NCBI RefSeq assembly: GCF_014645355.1
Contig: NZ_BMLS01000003.1
Coordinates: 310,001-374,000, forward strand
DNA length: 64,000 bases
Origin: Bowmanella pacifica
Lineage (GTDB): Bacteria > Pseudomonadota > Gammaproteobacteria > Enterobacterales > Alteromonadaceae
Reading direction: 5' to 3'
Shown here: piece after piece, positions 27,094 to 35,148 of the stretch
Numbering within the stretch: position 1 is the first letter of the stretch
Layout of the letters: each line of letters opens with the position of its first letter
The notes under the pieces: generated by a model
The model's database searches: none
What the model saw: only the letters and a program-made list of their open reading frames with translations
What the model was told of the DNA's origin: nothing
Made by a program: the position numbers and the translations under genes

Positions 27094-27507
27094 TTAACGG
27101 TGAAACTCGCCGGCACGCTCTGGCTGGTAAATGACCTCATCGATGTGTACTGTCAGCGCCTTACCACCCGGTGCAGGCCACTGAATTTCATCACCTTCTG
27201 CCAAGCCCAGCACCGCACTACCAATAGGCGCCAGGATCGACACCTTATCGCCTGAGTTATCCATATCCTTTGGATACACCAGGGTTTTACAGAAGGATTC
27301 ACCGCTGGATGCCACCTTAAAACGCACAGTCGAGTTCATGGTGACGACAGTAGGTGGAATATCCTTACTATCGACGTTCTCGGCTCGGTCCAGTTCATCC
27401 AGCAGTACGTCTTTGCCGGGGAAATCTTTGTCGGATAAAGAATCTAGCAAAGCTTCCAATCTGTCAGCGTCCTGATTGGAGACAATAATTCTAGGTTGTG
27501 TTGTCAT
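27094..27507 (-). CDS. rnk: Regulator of nucleoside diphosphate kinase (Rnk)
   Basis: A 137-residue protein with an N-terminal coiled segment and a GreA/GreB C-terminal-type domain (I-L-A-P-I-G-S-A-V-L-G-L-A-E-G-D-E-I-Q-W near residues 92-111), the hallmark of Rnk. Rnk binds RNA polymerase and influences nucleoside diphosphate kinase levels. It lacks the long Gre coiled-coil tip, so it is not a cleavage factor. Confidence 0.92.
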   Translation of the reverse strand: MTTQPRIIVSNQDADRLEALLDSLSDKDFPGKDVLLDELDRAENVDSKDIPPTVVTMNSTVRFKVASSGESFCKTLVYPKDMDNSGDKVSILAPIGSAVLGLAEGDEIQWPAPGGKALTVHIDEVIYQPERAGEFHR

Positions 27508-27569
27508 ACTATCCTCACTTCATCTACGTCCTGTTCGGATTTTCCTCGTATACAGGACATAACATAATC

Positions 27570-27597
27570 AAAAAAAAGCCCCGTCATTTGACGGGGC
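27570..27597 (-). terminator. Rho-independent terminator of DUF349-yeaC transcript
   Basis: A 9-bp G/C-rich hairpin with a minimal loop, followed on the minus strand by an eight-base T-run, lies 24 bp after the stop of the DUF349 gene. It also separates that operon from rnk. Confidence 0.87.
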
Positions 27598-27620
27598 CCC
27601 TTAGTGGTTCGTCAAATGTA

Positions 27621-30401
27621 CTAGCCTGCCGGCACAAAAAGTCGCTGCAGGCGGGTCAATTGCGCTTGGTCACTGGCAGCTAACGGCCCCTGACCAATCC
27701 ATTTAATCAGTAACTGCGCCAAATCCGCGGACTCTCCTTGTTCAAGCTTATTTGTCATCATTTGCAGTTGCATCTCCCGGCGTAACTCAGCCAGTTCGAC
27801 CGGTGACTCAACACCAGCCAGCAATTCCATTTTTACCAATACATTCTCTCTGGGCTCTGAATGCTCAGACTGGTTAAATGCTTGCCGCCAGACACCGGGT
27901 AGGTTATCTATGCCCGCAGGCGGCGGATTATCCAACCACTCAGATAACAGACTAAACAACAGAGCATAGTGCGTTTGCTGCTCGGACTGTTTAAAGGCCT
28001 TTACCCGACCAGCAAACTTTGTTTCCAATTTTTGCCAGTCGCGCTGTTTACTCTGCCGGCTCCGCTCATCTAATTCGGCTAGCAGATCAGCTATTGGCTG
28101 CTGTAAACCTTGCTGCAACGCAGAAAGTTCACTTAGGCTTTGTACGCCATTGAGATCAGCACCAGCCTGATTGAGCAAGACATCAATTTGCTTGACCACG
28201 GCATGATTAGCCTGACGCTGCTTATCCTGCTGCTGATTACGCCGCGCAAACAGCCCGTCATTCGCTTGTCGAAATACCGCCCACAACTGGCGATCCTGCT
28301 TAGCACGGCCCCGGCCAATCTGCTTCCAGCTTTCCTGGGCTTGCTTGGCCTCTACCGTGGCTTGTTGAATATCCTCAGCATCCAGCAAACTCTGCACTTT
28401 TTCAACTAATCGCTGCTTTTGTGCCTCGTTATCCTGATACCAGGCCAACAACTTAGCTTTAACTGGTGCGTTATGCTCGCGAAACTGCTGATTCAGCTCC
28501 CCAACACGGCGGTAATCTACCTCACCTATGTTACGCCACTGCTTCTCCAAAGCGTGTTGTTGCTTAGCCAACTCCTCCATACCAATCTCTACCTGCGCCA
28601 GTTGCGTCAGTTGCGTCAGTTGCGTCAGTACGGCCTGCTTGGCTTGCAGGTTTTGTTCGCGCTCTTGTTCTGCTTGGGCATAATGCTCGCGTACCGGCAA
28701 AAATGCTTGCTCGCAGGCCTGATCAAAGGCGTCATTAAGGCTTTGGTCTTGTTCACTGTCCAATTTGCCCAGGCTATTCCATTGGCTGCGTAACTGTTTA
28801 ACCTTTTCAGCTTGTTCTTTTACCGGTAACGGGGCGTCAAGCAAACTGCGGATTTCGTCTAACAGCGCTGGCTTACGAGGCTGGGCAATATAAACCTGCC
28901 ATTCCTTTAGATTCTCAATTTGTCCTTGCACCTGTTCGCACAGACGCTGCAGCGCTTGTTGCTCATGCTCTGGCAAGGCCTGGTAATTATCTTGCAGGCG
29001 CTGATAAAGCGACATGGCAGCATGAAACTTACCGGCTTGAATCATCTCCTGAACTTTATGCAAACCACCGCGGACTTTATTGACCTGCGCTCTGGCTTGT
29101 TGGCGAAGTTCAGTTATTGCCCCCTGCCAGGCTTTATCCAGCCCTTGCCACTGTTTTTGCAATGCCAGTGGCCACAGATCGCCATGGGGCTTTTTCAGCT
29201 CTCGGTAAGTACTGCGCGCTTCCTGCCACGCCTGCTGGGCAGGGCCTAACTCAGCCACATTGCTTGGTAAGGCAATATCCTGGACACCTTCCAACAAGTT
29301 CCGGGCTCCCTCAATTGCTCGTTGCAGGGCCGGTAATTTATTCAATGCGACCTGCATCTGATCCAATCGATTATGCAGACGTTCAACGCTCTGATTGCCG
29401 GACAATGTCTGTAGCGCGCTACGATGTCCCTCAATCTGTTGCAACATGGTCGTTCTATCTTGCTCAGATAACTGCTCAATATTCTGTTGCTTTGCGACCT
29501 CATCTAACCATTGCTGCGCTAGCTGTTTAATCTCAGCAGCCTGCAAAGCGGCCTTACGCTCTGCTTCGGCCTGCACCCAGGCTTGTTTTGTTGCCTCAGT
29601 GCGACGGCGCACCTTGTCTGTTAAATCTTCATATTTGCGACTAATTTCTTCGCGGATAGCCAGAGGCAACAGGGCAAGCTGTTCCTGTTGATTCTGATAC
29701 TGGGTGGACAGCTGTTCCAGCTGTTCCACCAGAAGTGGATAATCCTGGCTATCTTTCAGCGCCAGTAACTTGGCCAGCACCAGGCGCAATTCTCGCTCAA
29801 GCTGCTGTTTGTCCAACTGCTCCTGACTGAGCTTGTCCAGCTTTTGCCTGGCCAGTTCCACTATCTGCGGATCTTTATGCTTACGCAACATACGCTGCAA
29901 GCATTCTGGATCCTGTTCCTGCTCGGCCAGTGCATGTCGCAACTGCGCATCGTTTGTCTCAAACATCACACGCTGGCGCAGCATTGGCTTATCAACTTTA
30001 GTCAGAACGGCCTGGCTTAAGGCCGGGTCATCATGCTGCCAACGTTGCAGCAGTAACTTTTCCAGCAGCGTATGATTCGTGCACTCCTGTACAAAGGTTT
30101 GCCGCTGCTTGTCGGTCAGGTTATCAGCCTGATCATCCAGCAAAATACTCTCTACGCGCTGTTGTGCACGTTTATGGACACGCTCATTGCGCTCGGTCTG
30201 CGCCAGTTTCCACCAAAGGGCAAAACTGTTGAGCTTATCCAGGGCAGCCAGGCGAACGGCAATGCTCTCATCATTAAATGCCATTTCATGCAGTGCCGTT
30301 TTATGTTCCGGGCTTTCCGGCTGCAACGACGCTATGGCCTCTTGCCTGATTTTTGCATCAGAATGCTGATATTTGGGGCGAAACAGATTTTTAAAGATCA
30401 T
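27621..30401 (-). CDS. DUF349 domain protein, long coiled-coil
   Basis: A 926-residue, mostly alpha-helical cytosolic protein. The N-terminal 200 residues look like HEAT-type helical pairs (A-I-A-S-L-Q-P-E...). The remainder has several DUF349 repeats, each with a W-K-x-I/L-G-x-x-x-x-x-x-x-L-W-x-x-F-x-x-A-x-D pattern (for example Q-S-W-K-Q-I-G-R-G-R-A-K-Q-D-R-Q-L-W-A-V-F). A short exact peptide repeat L-T-Q at about residue 595 comes from a 9-bp DNA repeat (28604-28630) that could vary by slippage. The role of this family is unknown. Its start overlaps the yeaC gene by 11 bp, so they are translationally coupled. Confidence 0.83.
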   Translation of the reverse strand: MIFKNLFRPKYQHSDAKIRQEAIASLQPESPEHKTALHEMAFNDESIAVRLAALDKLNSFALWWKLAQTERNERVHKRAQQRVESILLDDQADNLTDKQRQTFVQECTNHTLLEKLLLQRWQHDDPALSQAVLTKVDKPMLRQRVMFETNDAQLRHALAEQEQDPECLQRMLRKHKDPQIVELARQKLDKLSQEQLDKQQLERELRLVLAKLLALKDSQDYPLLVEQLEQLSTQYQNQQEQLALLPLAIREEISRKYEDLTDKVRRRTEATKQAWVQAEAERKAALQAAEIKQLAQQWLDEVAKQQNIEQLSEQDRTTMLQQIEGHRSALQTLSGNQSVERLHNRLDQMQVALNKLPALQRAIEGARNLLEGVQDIALPSNVAELGPAQQAWQEARSTYRELKKPHGDLWPLALQKQWQGLDKAWQGAITELRQQARAQVNKVRGGLHKVQEMIQAGKFHAAMSLYQRLQDNYQALPEHEQQALQRLCEQVQGQIENLKEWQVYIAQPRKPALLDEIRSLLDAPLPVKEQAEKVKQLRSQWNSLGKLDSEQDQSLNDAFDQACEQAFLPVREHYAQAEQEREQNLQAKQAVLTQLTQLTQLAQVEIGMEELAKQQHALEKQWRNIGEVDYRRVGELNQQFREHNAPVKAKLLAWYQDNEAQKQRLVEKVQSLLDAEDIQQATVEAKQAQESWKQIGRGRAKQDRQLWAVFRQANDGLFARRNQQQDKQRQANHAVVKQIDVLLNQAGADLNGVQSLSELSALQQGLQQPIADLLAELDERSRQSKQRDWQKLETKFAGRVKAFKQSEQQTHYALLFSLLSEWLDNPPPAGIDNLPGVWRQAFNQSEHSEPRENVLVKMELLAGVESPVELAELRREMQLQMMTNKLEQGESADLAQLLIKWIGQGPLAASDQAQLTRLQRLFVPAG

Positions 30402-30672
30402 CTGCTTTAAACCTGGCGATAGCGGGTTGGAACTGCTGTTTTAGCGCTTGCTTAGATTTATGCACTATGCTGCCATCGGCGCCTACCGTCATATGTTCAT
30501 CAGACTTAAGTACAGTCGCCTGATAAAGCATCACGGCCTGCATACTGCTGTCGCGCTGCCCTTCACTCAGTGGGGTGCCATCTGGCCATTTACCGGTTTC
30601 AACTGCCTGACGCAACCTTTCATATACGTCAGGTGTCATGGCATTGACCATCTGCTGGATATCCATCATCAA
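30391..30672 (-). CDS. yeaC: YeaC-like DUF1315 protein
   Basis: A 93-residue soluble protein with the DUF1315 pattern: M-T-P-D-V-Y-E-R-L-R-Q-A-V-E-T-G-K-W-P-D-G-T-P-L near the N-terminus, then Q-R-D-S-S-M-Q-A-V-M-L-Y-Q. Function unknown. It overlaps the DUF349 gene by 11 bp and the zinc-ribbon gene by 4 bp (stop and start interlock), so the three form one tight operon. Confidence 0.88.
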   Translation of the reverse strand: MMMDIQQMVNAMTPDVYERLRQAVETGKWPDGTPLSEGQRDSSMQAVMLYQATVLKSDEHMTVGADGSIVHKSKQALKQQFQPAIARFKADDL

Positions 30673-31061
30673 TCAAACTTCTTCATAAAAATCAAACGAA
30701 CACGATTGATTACGTACCAGACGAAACCAATCACCGAGCAACTCATGGCAATATTGTATTGTAACTGCCCGTGCCACAGGCAAATCGGGCTGGTGTTATT
30801 AATCAAATTAAAAGACAGTTTGCAAGCATATTCGGTTGAAGGACCCTCCCCCCAGTATAAAATGGCGAAGCCAGCAATAAACATCAGCATGGCAATCATT
30901 GACTGGGTCTGAATAGACTGCACTTTCTTAAATTTATTAAAGCGCTGCTTACGCAGGATATCATCTTCTGTTGCTGCCCCAACAGCAAACCCACAGTGCT
31001 GACATGACTTTGCCTTATCAGATATTTTCTTGTTACAGGATGGGCAATTTGTCAGCGCCAT
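30669..31061 (-). CDS. Zinc-ribbon membrane protein
   Basis: A 130-residue protein with an N-terminal zinc ribbon (C-P-S-C...C-Q-H-C, residues 7-23), a linker and two TM helices (about 52-70 and 102-122). Such small zinc-ribbon membrane proteins have no assigned role. It is the first gene of the operon with yeaC and the DUF349 gene, and it overlaps yeaC by 4 bp. Confidence 0.8.
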   Translation of the reverse strand: MALTNCPSCNKKISDKAKSCQHCGFAVGAATEDDILRKQRFNKFKKVQSIQTQSMIAMLMFIAGFAILYWGEGPSTEYACKLSFNLINNTSPICLWHGQLQYNIAMSCSVIGFVWYVINRVRLIFMKKFD

Positions 31062-31130
31062 ATTTCCTCCAATTCGGTTTAATTCAATTTCTACGCGCTT
31101 TATCGCAGAAAGCCCCTTTTAGTCAACGCC

Positions 31131-31193
31131 ACTAGGGACGGTGGAAGTGCAGAAAATGCAGGAGCAACTTTTCTGCCCGTCCCTCCATGGACA
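31131..31193. repeat. Dispersed intergenic repeat (single unit)
   Basis: On the minus strand this reads ATGTCCATGGAGGGACGG, then CAGAAAAGTTGCTCCTGC and TTTTCTGCACTTCC, ending in a GTCCC. The same blocks occur in tandem at 38863-39080 (there with ATGTCCAGGGATGGACGG). The unit has internal dyads, including CAGAAAATGCAG-like and GGGACG/CGTCCC pairs that could fold. Confidence 0.8.
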
Positions 31194-31198
31194 TACAA

Positions 31199-31224
31199 CA
31201 AGCGCGGCCTGGGCCGCGCTTTTC
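31199..31224. terminator. Bidirectional terminator downstream of AGCS gene
   Basis: A 10-bp G/C-rich inverted repeat (AAGCGCGGCC / GGCCGCGCTT) with a 2-base loop lies 10 bp past the stop of the symporter gene. The T-run is better on the plus strand than on the minus strand. Confidence 0.7.
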
Positions 31225-31233
31225 ATTCTGTTA

Positions 31234-32919
31234 TCAGGCTTGGTCTTTATTCGCCTGTTTATCCTTGAAATCGCGCCAGTACTCGTTGACCGTCTGTTTC
31301 ATTTCCTTATGCAGGACCATGATACCGAACAGGTTCGGCAGGGTCATCACCACAATGGCCACTGCGGCAAGATTCCAGACTAATGTGGTATCAGAGAATG
31401 AGGCCCAGAAAAAGCCAGCCACATAAAACACCCGATACGGCATCACCGAACGCGGCCCTAACAGGTAGGTCATGGCACGGTCGCCGTAGTAGGACCAAGC
31501 AATCGCCGTGGAGAAGGCAAACAACAAGAGACCAATTGACACTATGTACTTGCCGTACTCACCAAAGAAGCCACGAGTAAAGGCCAAGGTGGTCAACTGC
31601 GCTGAATGCACCAACGACTTACCTGACACCAGGATATTGTCTTTCAGTAAGCGGCCGTCTTTAACATTCAAGGTGCCAGTGAATAAATCCTCTTTGGCAT
31701 CCACACTAAACAGCACATCCTCGGCGATAGAGCGCGAGTTGATGATAGTAAAGTTACGGCTTACCGCTTTACCGGATACCACTTCAATCTTGCCGTTAAA
31801 GGTTTCAACGCTGTGCGCTTTCTCGTTGTTCAGATACAAAAACAACTGGTGACGGTCCTCATCATTTTGTTCTGAGTACTGGCCGGCCAGAATAACCATA
31901 TCAGCCCGCTCAAACTCATTGTCAAACTTCTCTTTCCAGACACCGGAAGACAAGATAACCAGACCGGTCAGCGTACAGATAATAATAGTGTCGATAAAAG
32001 GCTCCAGAATGGACACCATTCCCTCGGACACGGGTTCATCAGCTTTGGCGGCGGCGTGAGCAATAGGCGCGGAGCCCTGACCGGCTTCGTTAGAAAACAA
32101 GCCCCGGTTTACACCGCGGTTAAAGGCGTAGGCGATAGTGGCTCCCAGGAAGCCCCCAGCCGCTGCCGAACCGGTAAAGGCATCAGAAATCACGGACGCA
32201 AAAGCCGGCCCGATGTTTTCATAGTTGTAGAAAATCACCGCCAGTGCGCCGATCACATACAAGACCGACATAAAGGGCACGATTCTGGACGTCACTTTAG
32301 CAATACGGTGAATGCCGCCCAGAATAACCAGCGCCAGCAACACAGCCAGCACACCACCGGTGAGCATTGGCTCCAAACCAAAGGTGGCCTGCATGCCCTG
32401 AGCAATGTTGTTAATTTGTGGCAGGTTACCGGTACCAAATGAGCTGATAACGGTGGCAATGGCAAAAGCAACAGCCAGCCATTTCATGTTCAGGCGACGG
32501 TCCATATAGTACATGGGGCCACCTGCCATGGTGCCATCTTCGGTTTTTACCCGGTATTTATGCGACAGCGTGACTTCGACAAACTTGGTGGTCATCCCCA
32601 AAAAAGCCGTAGCCCACATCCAAAACAATGCAGCAGGCCCGCCTAAGAAGATAGCAAACGCCACCCCGCCGATATTCCCCGTTCCCACGGTACCTGACAG
32701 CGCCGTTGTTAATGCCTGGAAATGGGTGGTATCCCCCGGCGCGCCTTTTCTGTCCAGCTTACCGGTCACCACCAGCCAGGCATGTTTGAAATAGCGAATC
32801 TGCGGAAAACCGAGATAGAGTGTAAAAAACAGACCAACGCCCAACAGCACGTAAGGAAACCAGGCGGCGCTGCCTAACAGGCCGTCCAGTGAGAGTAAGA
32901 ACTGATTAAAGGATTCCAA
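31234..32919 (-). CDS. Alanine/glycine:cation symporter (AGCS family) with extra domain
   Basis: A 561-residue inner-membrane transporter that imports alanine or glycine with Na+. Family motifs: [19 protein letters not shown] (residues about 66-84), [31 protein letters not shown] near 270. It is about 85-110 residues longer than typical members because a soluble, beta-rich segment (residues about 327-440, including [17 protein letters not shown]) is inserted between two late TM helices. It is monocistronic. Confidence 0.9.
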   Translation of the reverse strand: MESFNQFLLSLDGLLGSAAWFPYVLLGVGLFFTLYLGFPQIRYFKHAWLVVTGKLDRKGAPGDTTHFQALTTALSGTVGTGNIGGVAFAIFLGGPAALFWMWATAFLGMTTKFVEVTLSHKYRVKTEDGTMAGGPMYYMDRRLNMKWLAVAFAIATVISSFGTGNLPQINNIAQGMQATFGLEPMLTGGVLAVLLALVILGGIHRIAKVTSRIVPFMSVLYVIGALAVIFYNYENIGPAFASVISDAFTGSAAAGGFLGATIAYAFNRGVNRGLFSNEAGQGSAPIAHAAAKADEPVSEGMVSILEPFIDTIIICTLTGLVILSSGVWKEKFDNEFERADMVILAGQYSEQNDEDRHQLFLYLNNEKAHSVETFNGKIEVVSGKAVSRNFTIINSRSIAEDVLFSVDAKEDLFTGTLNVKDGRLLKDNILVSGKSLVHSAQLTTLAFTRGFFGEYGKYIVSIGLLLFAFSTAIAWSYYGDRAMTYLLGPRSVMPYRVFYVAGFFWASFSDTTLVWNLAAVAIVVMTLPNLFGIMVLHKEMKQTVNEYWRDFKDKQANKDQA

Positions 32920-32970
32920 CGCTTTCCCCTTTTTTTATCGTTATAGAGATAAAGGCGGATAACCACCTGT

Positions 32971-33000
32971 TGCTAAAATAGTGGGGCCTGTTTGCCCCAC
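32971..33000 (-). terminator. Likely terminator of M14 peptidase gene
   Basis: A 7-bp inverted repeat (GTGGGGC / GCCCCAC, 32981-33000) followed on the minus strand by TATTTTAG. A second hairpin-like repeat (GCCGGG / CCCGGC, 33055-33074) lies closer to the stop codon. Confidence 0.6.
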
Positions 33001-33088
33001 CCTGCGGTCAAGCCGCTTATTATTGTAGTGGGAAGTTTTTCTTCCCTTATTTTGGCCGGGCACATTGTCCCGGCTGGTATTTTTTTCG

Positions 33089-34213
33089 TTATAGTTGATT
33101 CAATACCGCGCGCATGGCAACCAGCACATCCTTGCCCAATTGCTTACTACGCTCTGGCGACCAACCATAGGCTGCGCAAGGTAACTCAGCGTTGTCCTTG
33201 AACGGCATTTCCAGGGTATAGGACAAACATTCAAAGTCGTTACCCACAGCGTTAGAGCCCACGGTTAAGTTGGCCTCACCTGGGTTGTCCTTGGGATAAC
33301 CGTAGGTATCCTGAAACTCTGGCGTTGCGGTGAGCAAAGCCTGTTTAAAGGTGCTCTCTAACTGGGCAATTTTATCGCTGTAATTGGGGATACCTTCCCC
33401 ACCTGCGACAAAATTGTAGGGTAGTGCTTCATCACCGTGCACGTCTAAGAACATATCCACGCCGGTTTGCTGCATTTTATTGCGCACGTGGAAAACCTCA
33501 GGACTGTTCTCCAGCGACGGATGTGCCCATTCACGATTGAGGTTGACGCCCTTGGCATTAGTACGCAAGTGTCCGCGCACTGAACCATCCGGGTTCATAT
33601 TCGGCACAATGTAAAACACCGCTTGGTCCAATAGCTGTCTTGCCAGACCATCATCTTCATCCAATAAGCGTTCCAGCAACCCTTCAACCAACCATTCGGC
33701 CATACTCTCACCAGGATGCTGACGGGCAACCACCCATACGGCTTTTTTTCCTGGCTCTGGATGCCCAACCGTTAGCAATGACATATCGCGGCCATCCAGG
33801 GTTTCCCCCAAATGACTTAATTCGCAATCAAAAGAAGTTTGCGCCCAGGCGAGTAAATCCAGGTGACGTTCATAGGAGTATGGCGCGAAATACGCATAAT
33901 AGGTCGTGGCATATTCGGGCGTATGATCAATGGTCAGGGTGTCGCCATCAAACTCACAATCCACCCGGAACCATTCCTGGCGATCATAAGAGGCAACCGC
34001 CTGATATCCTTGCCAACCACTGGGATAGGCCGATTTGGCCAAATCACCGATATGCAGCTTATGATTCACCATCGCCTGGCTTTCTAAGCGAAAATGAAAC
34101 CACTGATAAAAGTCAGATTGGTGATCTTTATTAATTCTCAGGTGAATATCGTCAGGGCTGTCAGCTCGTACAACCTGGATATTACCGCTATCAAAATTAC
34201 AGCTTATTCTCAT
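33089..34213 (-). CDS. M14-type cytosolic carboxypeptidase
   Basis: A 374-residue zinc carboxypeptidase of the CCP/Nna1-like group. An N-terminal beta domain (residues 1-115, F-Y-Q-W-F-H-F-R-L) precedes the catalytic domain: zinc ligands in R-Q-H-P-G-E-S (about residue 165-170) and the later His in F-L-D-V-H-G-D-E, substrate Arg/Asn in N-x-N-P-D-G...N-A-K-G-V-N-L-N-R-E-W, and the catalytic Glu in Y-T-L-E-M-P-F-K-D. No signal peptide. It trims C-terminal residues from peptides in the cytosol; the natural substrate is unknown. Confidence 0.9.
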   Translation of the reverse strand: MRISCNFDSGNIQVVRADSPDDIHLRINKDHQSDFYQWFHFRLESQAMVNHKLHIGDLAKSAYPSGWQGYQAVASYDRQEWFRVDCEFDGDTLTIDHTPEYATTYYAYFAPYSYERHLDLLAWAQTSFDCELSHLGETLDGRDMSLLTVGHPEPGKKAVWVVARQHPGESMAEWLVEGLLERLLDEDDGLARQLLDQAVFYIVPNMNPDGSVRGHLRTNAKGVNLNREWAHPSLENSPEVFHVRNKMQQTGVDMFLDVHGDEALPYNFVAGGEGIPNYSDKIAQLESTFKQALLTATPEFQDTYGYPKDNPGEANLTVGSNAVGNDFECLSYTLEMPFKDNAELPCAAYGWSPERSKQLGKDVLVAMRAVLNQL

Positions 34214-34463
34214 TGTTAATATGACGTTAGGTGAGTGACCGCGCTAATCTAACATAAAGTACAACAATTCTCACAAACTAAAAGGCTGCAACTCCGCGCC
34301 TCACGCGGCCTAGCTGTGCTGTATGTATCGCGTCTTTTACACTGAATATCAGTGGCCATTGCCGGGGCAGTGCACGATTTGATAACAAAATAGTCGCCCT
34401 CAGCCAATCTACTGTTTTGCAGGCTCAATAAAAGCCAAGCAAGCCTCCTATTGCTTAAAACGC

Positions 34464-34952
34464 TTACAAGGCTAATGCTTGCCTGACTTTCAGCCCCATA
34501 GTGGTGCTGTATCCCATATCACTGGCGACCACCCGCTGGTCAGCATCCAGCACATAATAAGTGGGATAACCCAGTACTCTGAATTGTTGTTTTAACCCTT
34601 CATGGCCAATCAATACCTCTCCTGCCACCTCATTGTCCCGGACAAACTCACTGATATCTTGAAGGGATGCATAGTCCATTGCCACTCGGCGAACCACTAA
34701 GTCGTCATTATCCAGCGCTTCCAGATTGCCAATGCTGGCGGCACAAACTGCACACCAGGGCGCGAAGAAATAAATTAAGGTGGGTTTACCTTCTTCGGTT
34801 AACGGGCTGCTGCCGCCAGAGAGCAATGGCAGATGAGTGTCAGGCACCTGATTACCGGTTTCCAGCAGATTCCGGGTTTGCCATTGGTATAAACCGCCAA
34901 GGGCGACCAACAGCAATAACCAGCGTAACGACGAAGAAAAGAATTTTTGCAT
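34464..34952 (-). CDS. Membrane-anchored thioredoxin-like protein
   Basis: A 162-residue protein with one N-terminal TM anchor (residues about 10-25) and a periplasmic thioredoxin fold of the TlpA/DsbE type. The redox motif is W-C-A-V-C, and the cis-Pro is in G-Y-P-T-Y. It likely reduces or rearranges disulfides in the envelope. ATG at 34952 is chosen; in-frame TTG codons lie upstream. No cytochrome maturation genes are adjacent, so a ResA/CcmG role is not supported. Confidence 0.85.
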   Translation of the reverse strand: MQKFFSSSLRWLLLLVALGGLYQWQTRNLLETGNQVPDTHLPLLSGGSSPLTEEGKPTLIYFFAPWCAVCAASIGNLEALDNDDLVVRRVAMDYASLQDISEFVRDNEVAGEVLIGHEGLKQQFRVLGYPTYYVLDADQRVVASDMGYSTTMGLKVRQALAL

Positions 34953-35094
34953 ATTCTGCAGCAACAAACTTAGGGTAAAGATGGCACCTTAGAATAAAGT
35001 GACGCGCCAAGACAACGTGCTCGGGTCGAGCAGTCGGATAACGTCGACCGTTTTCCCATCATCAATATGAACTCCCACAGACAGACAGGCCAAT

Positions 35095-35123
35095 AAAAAA
35101 CCGATGCAGTTGCATCGGTTTTT
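35095..35123. terminator. Bidirectional terminator after Ig-like lipoprotein gene
   Basis: An 8-bp stem (CCGATGCA / TGCATCGG) with a 2-base loop and A- and T-tracts on the two sides, 25 bp past the stop of the minus-strand gene at 35149. Confidence 0.88.
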
Positions 35124-35148
35124 CATATTTATGAACGTTCAGGCTGAC

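Noticed and set aside
32920-33088. Glycine riboswitch upstream of the AGCS symporter
   Set aside because: AGCS genes sometimes have one, but the 170 bp here shows only simple hairpins, without the tandem aptamer pattern.
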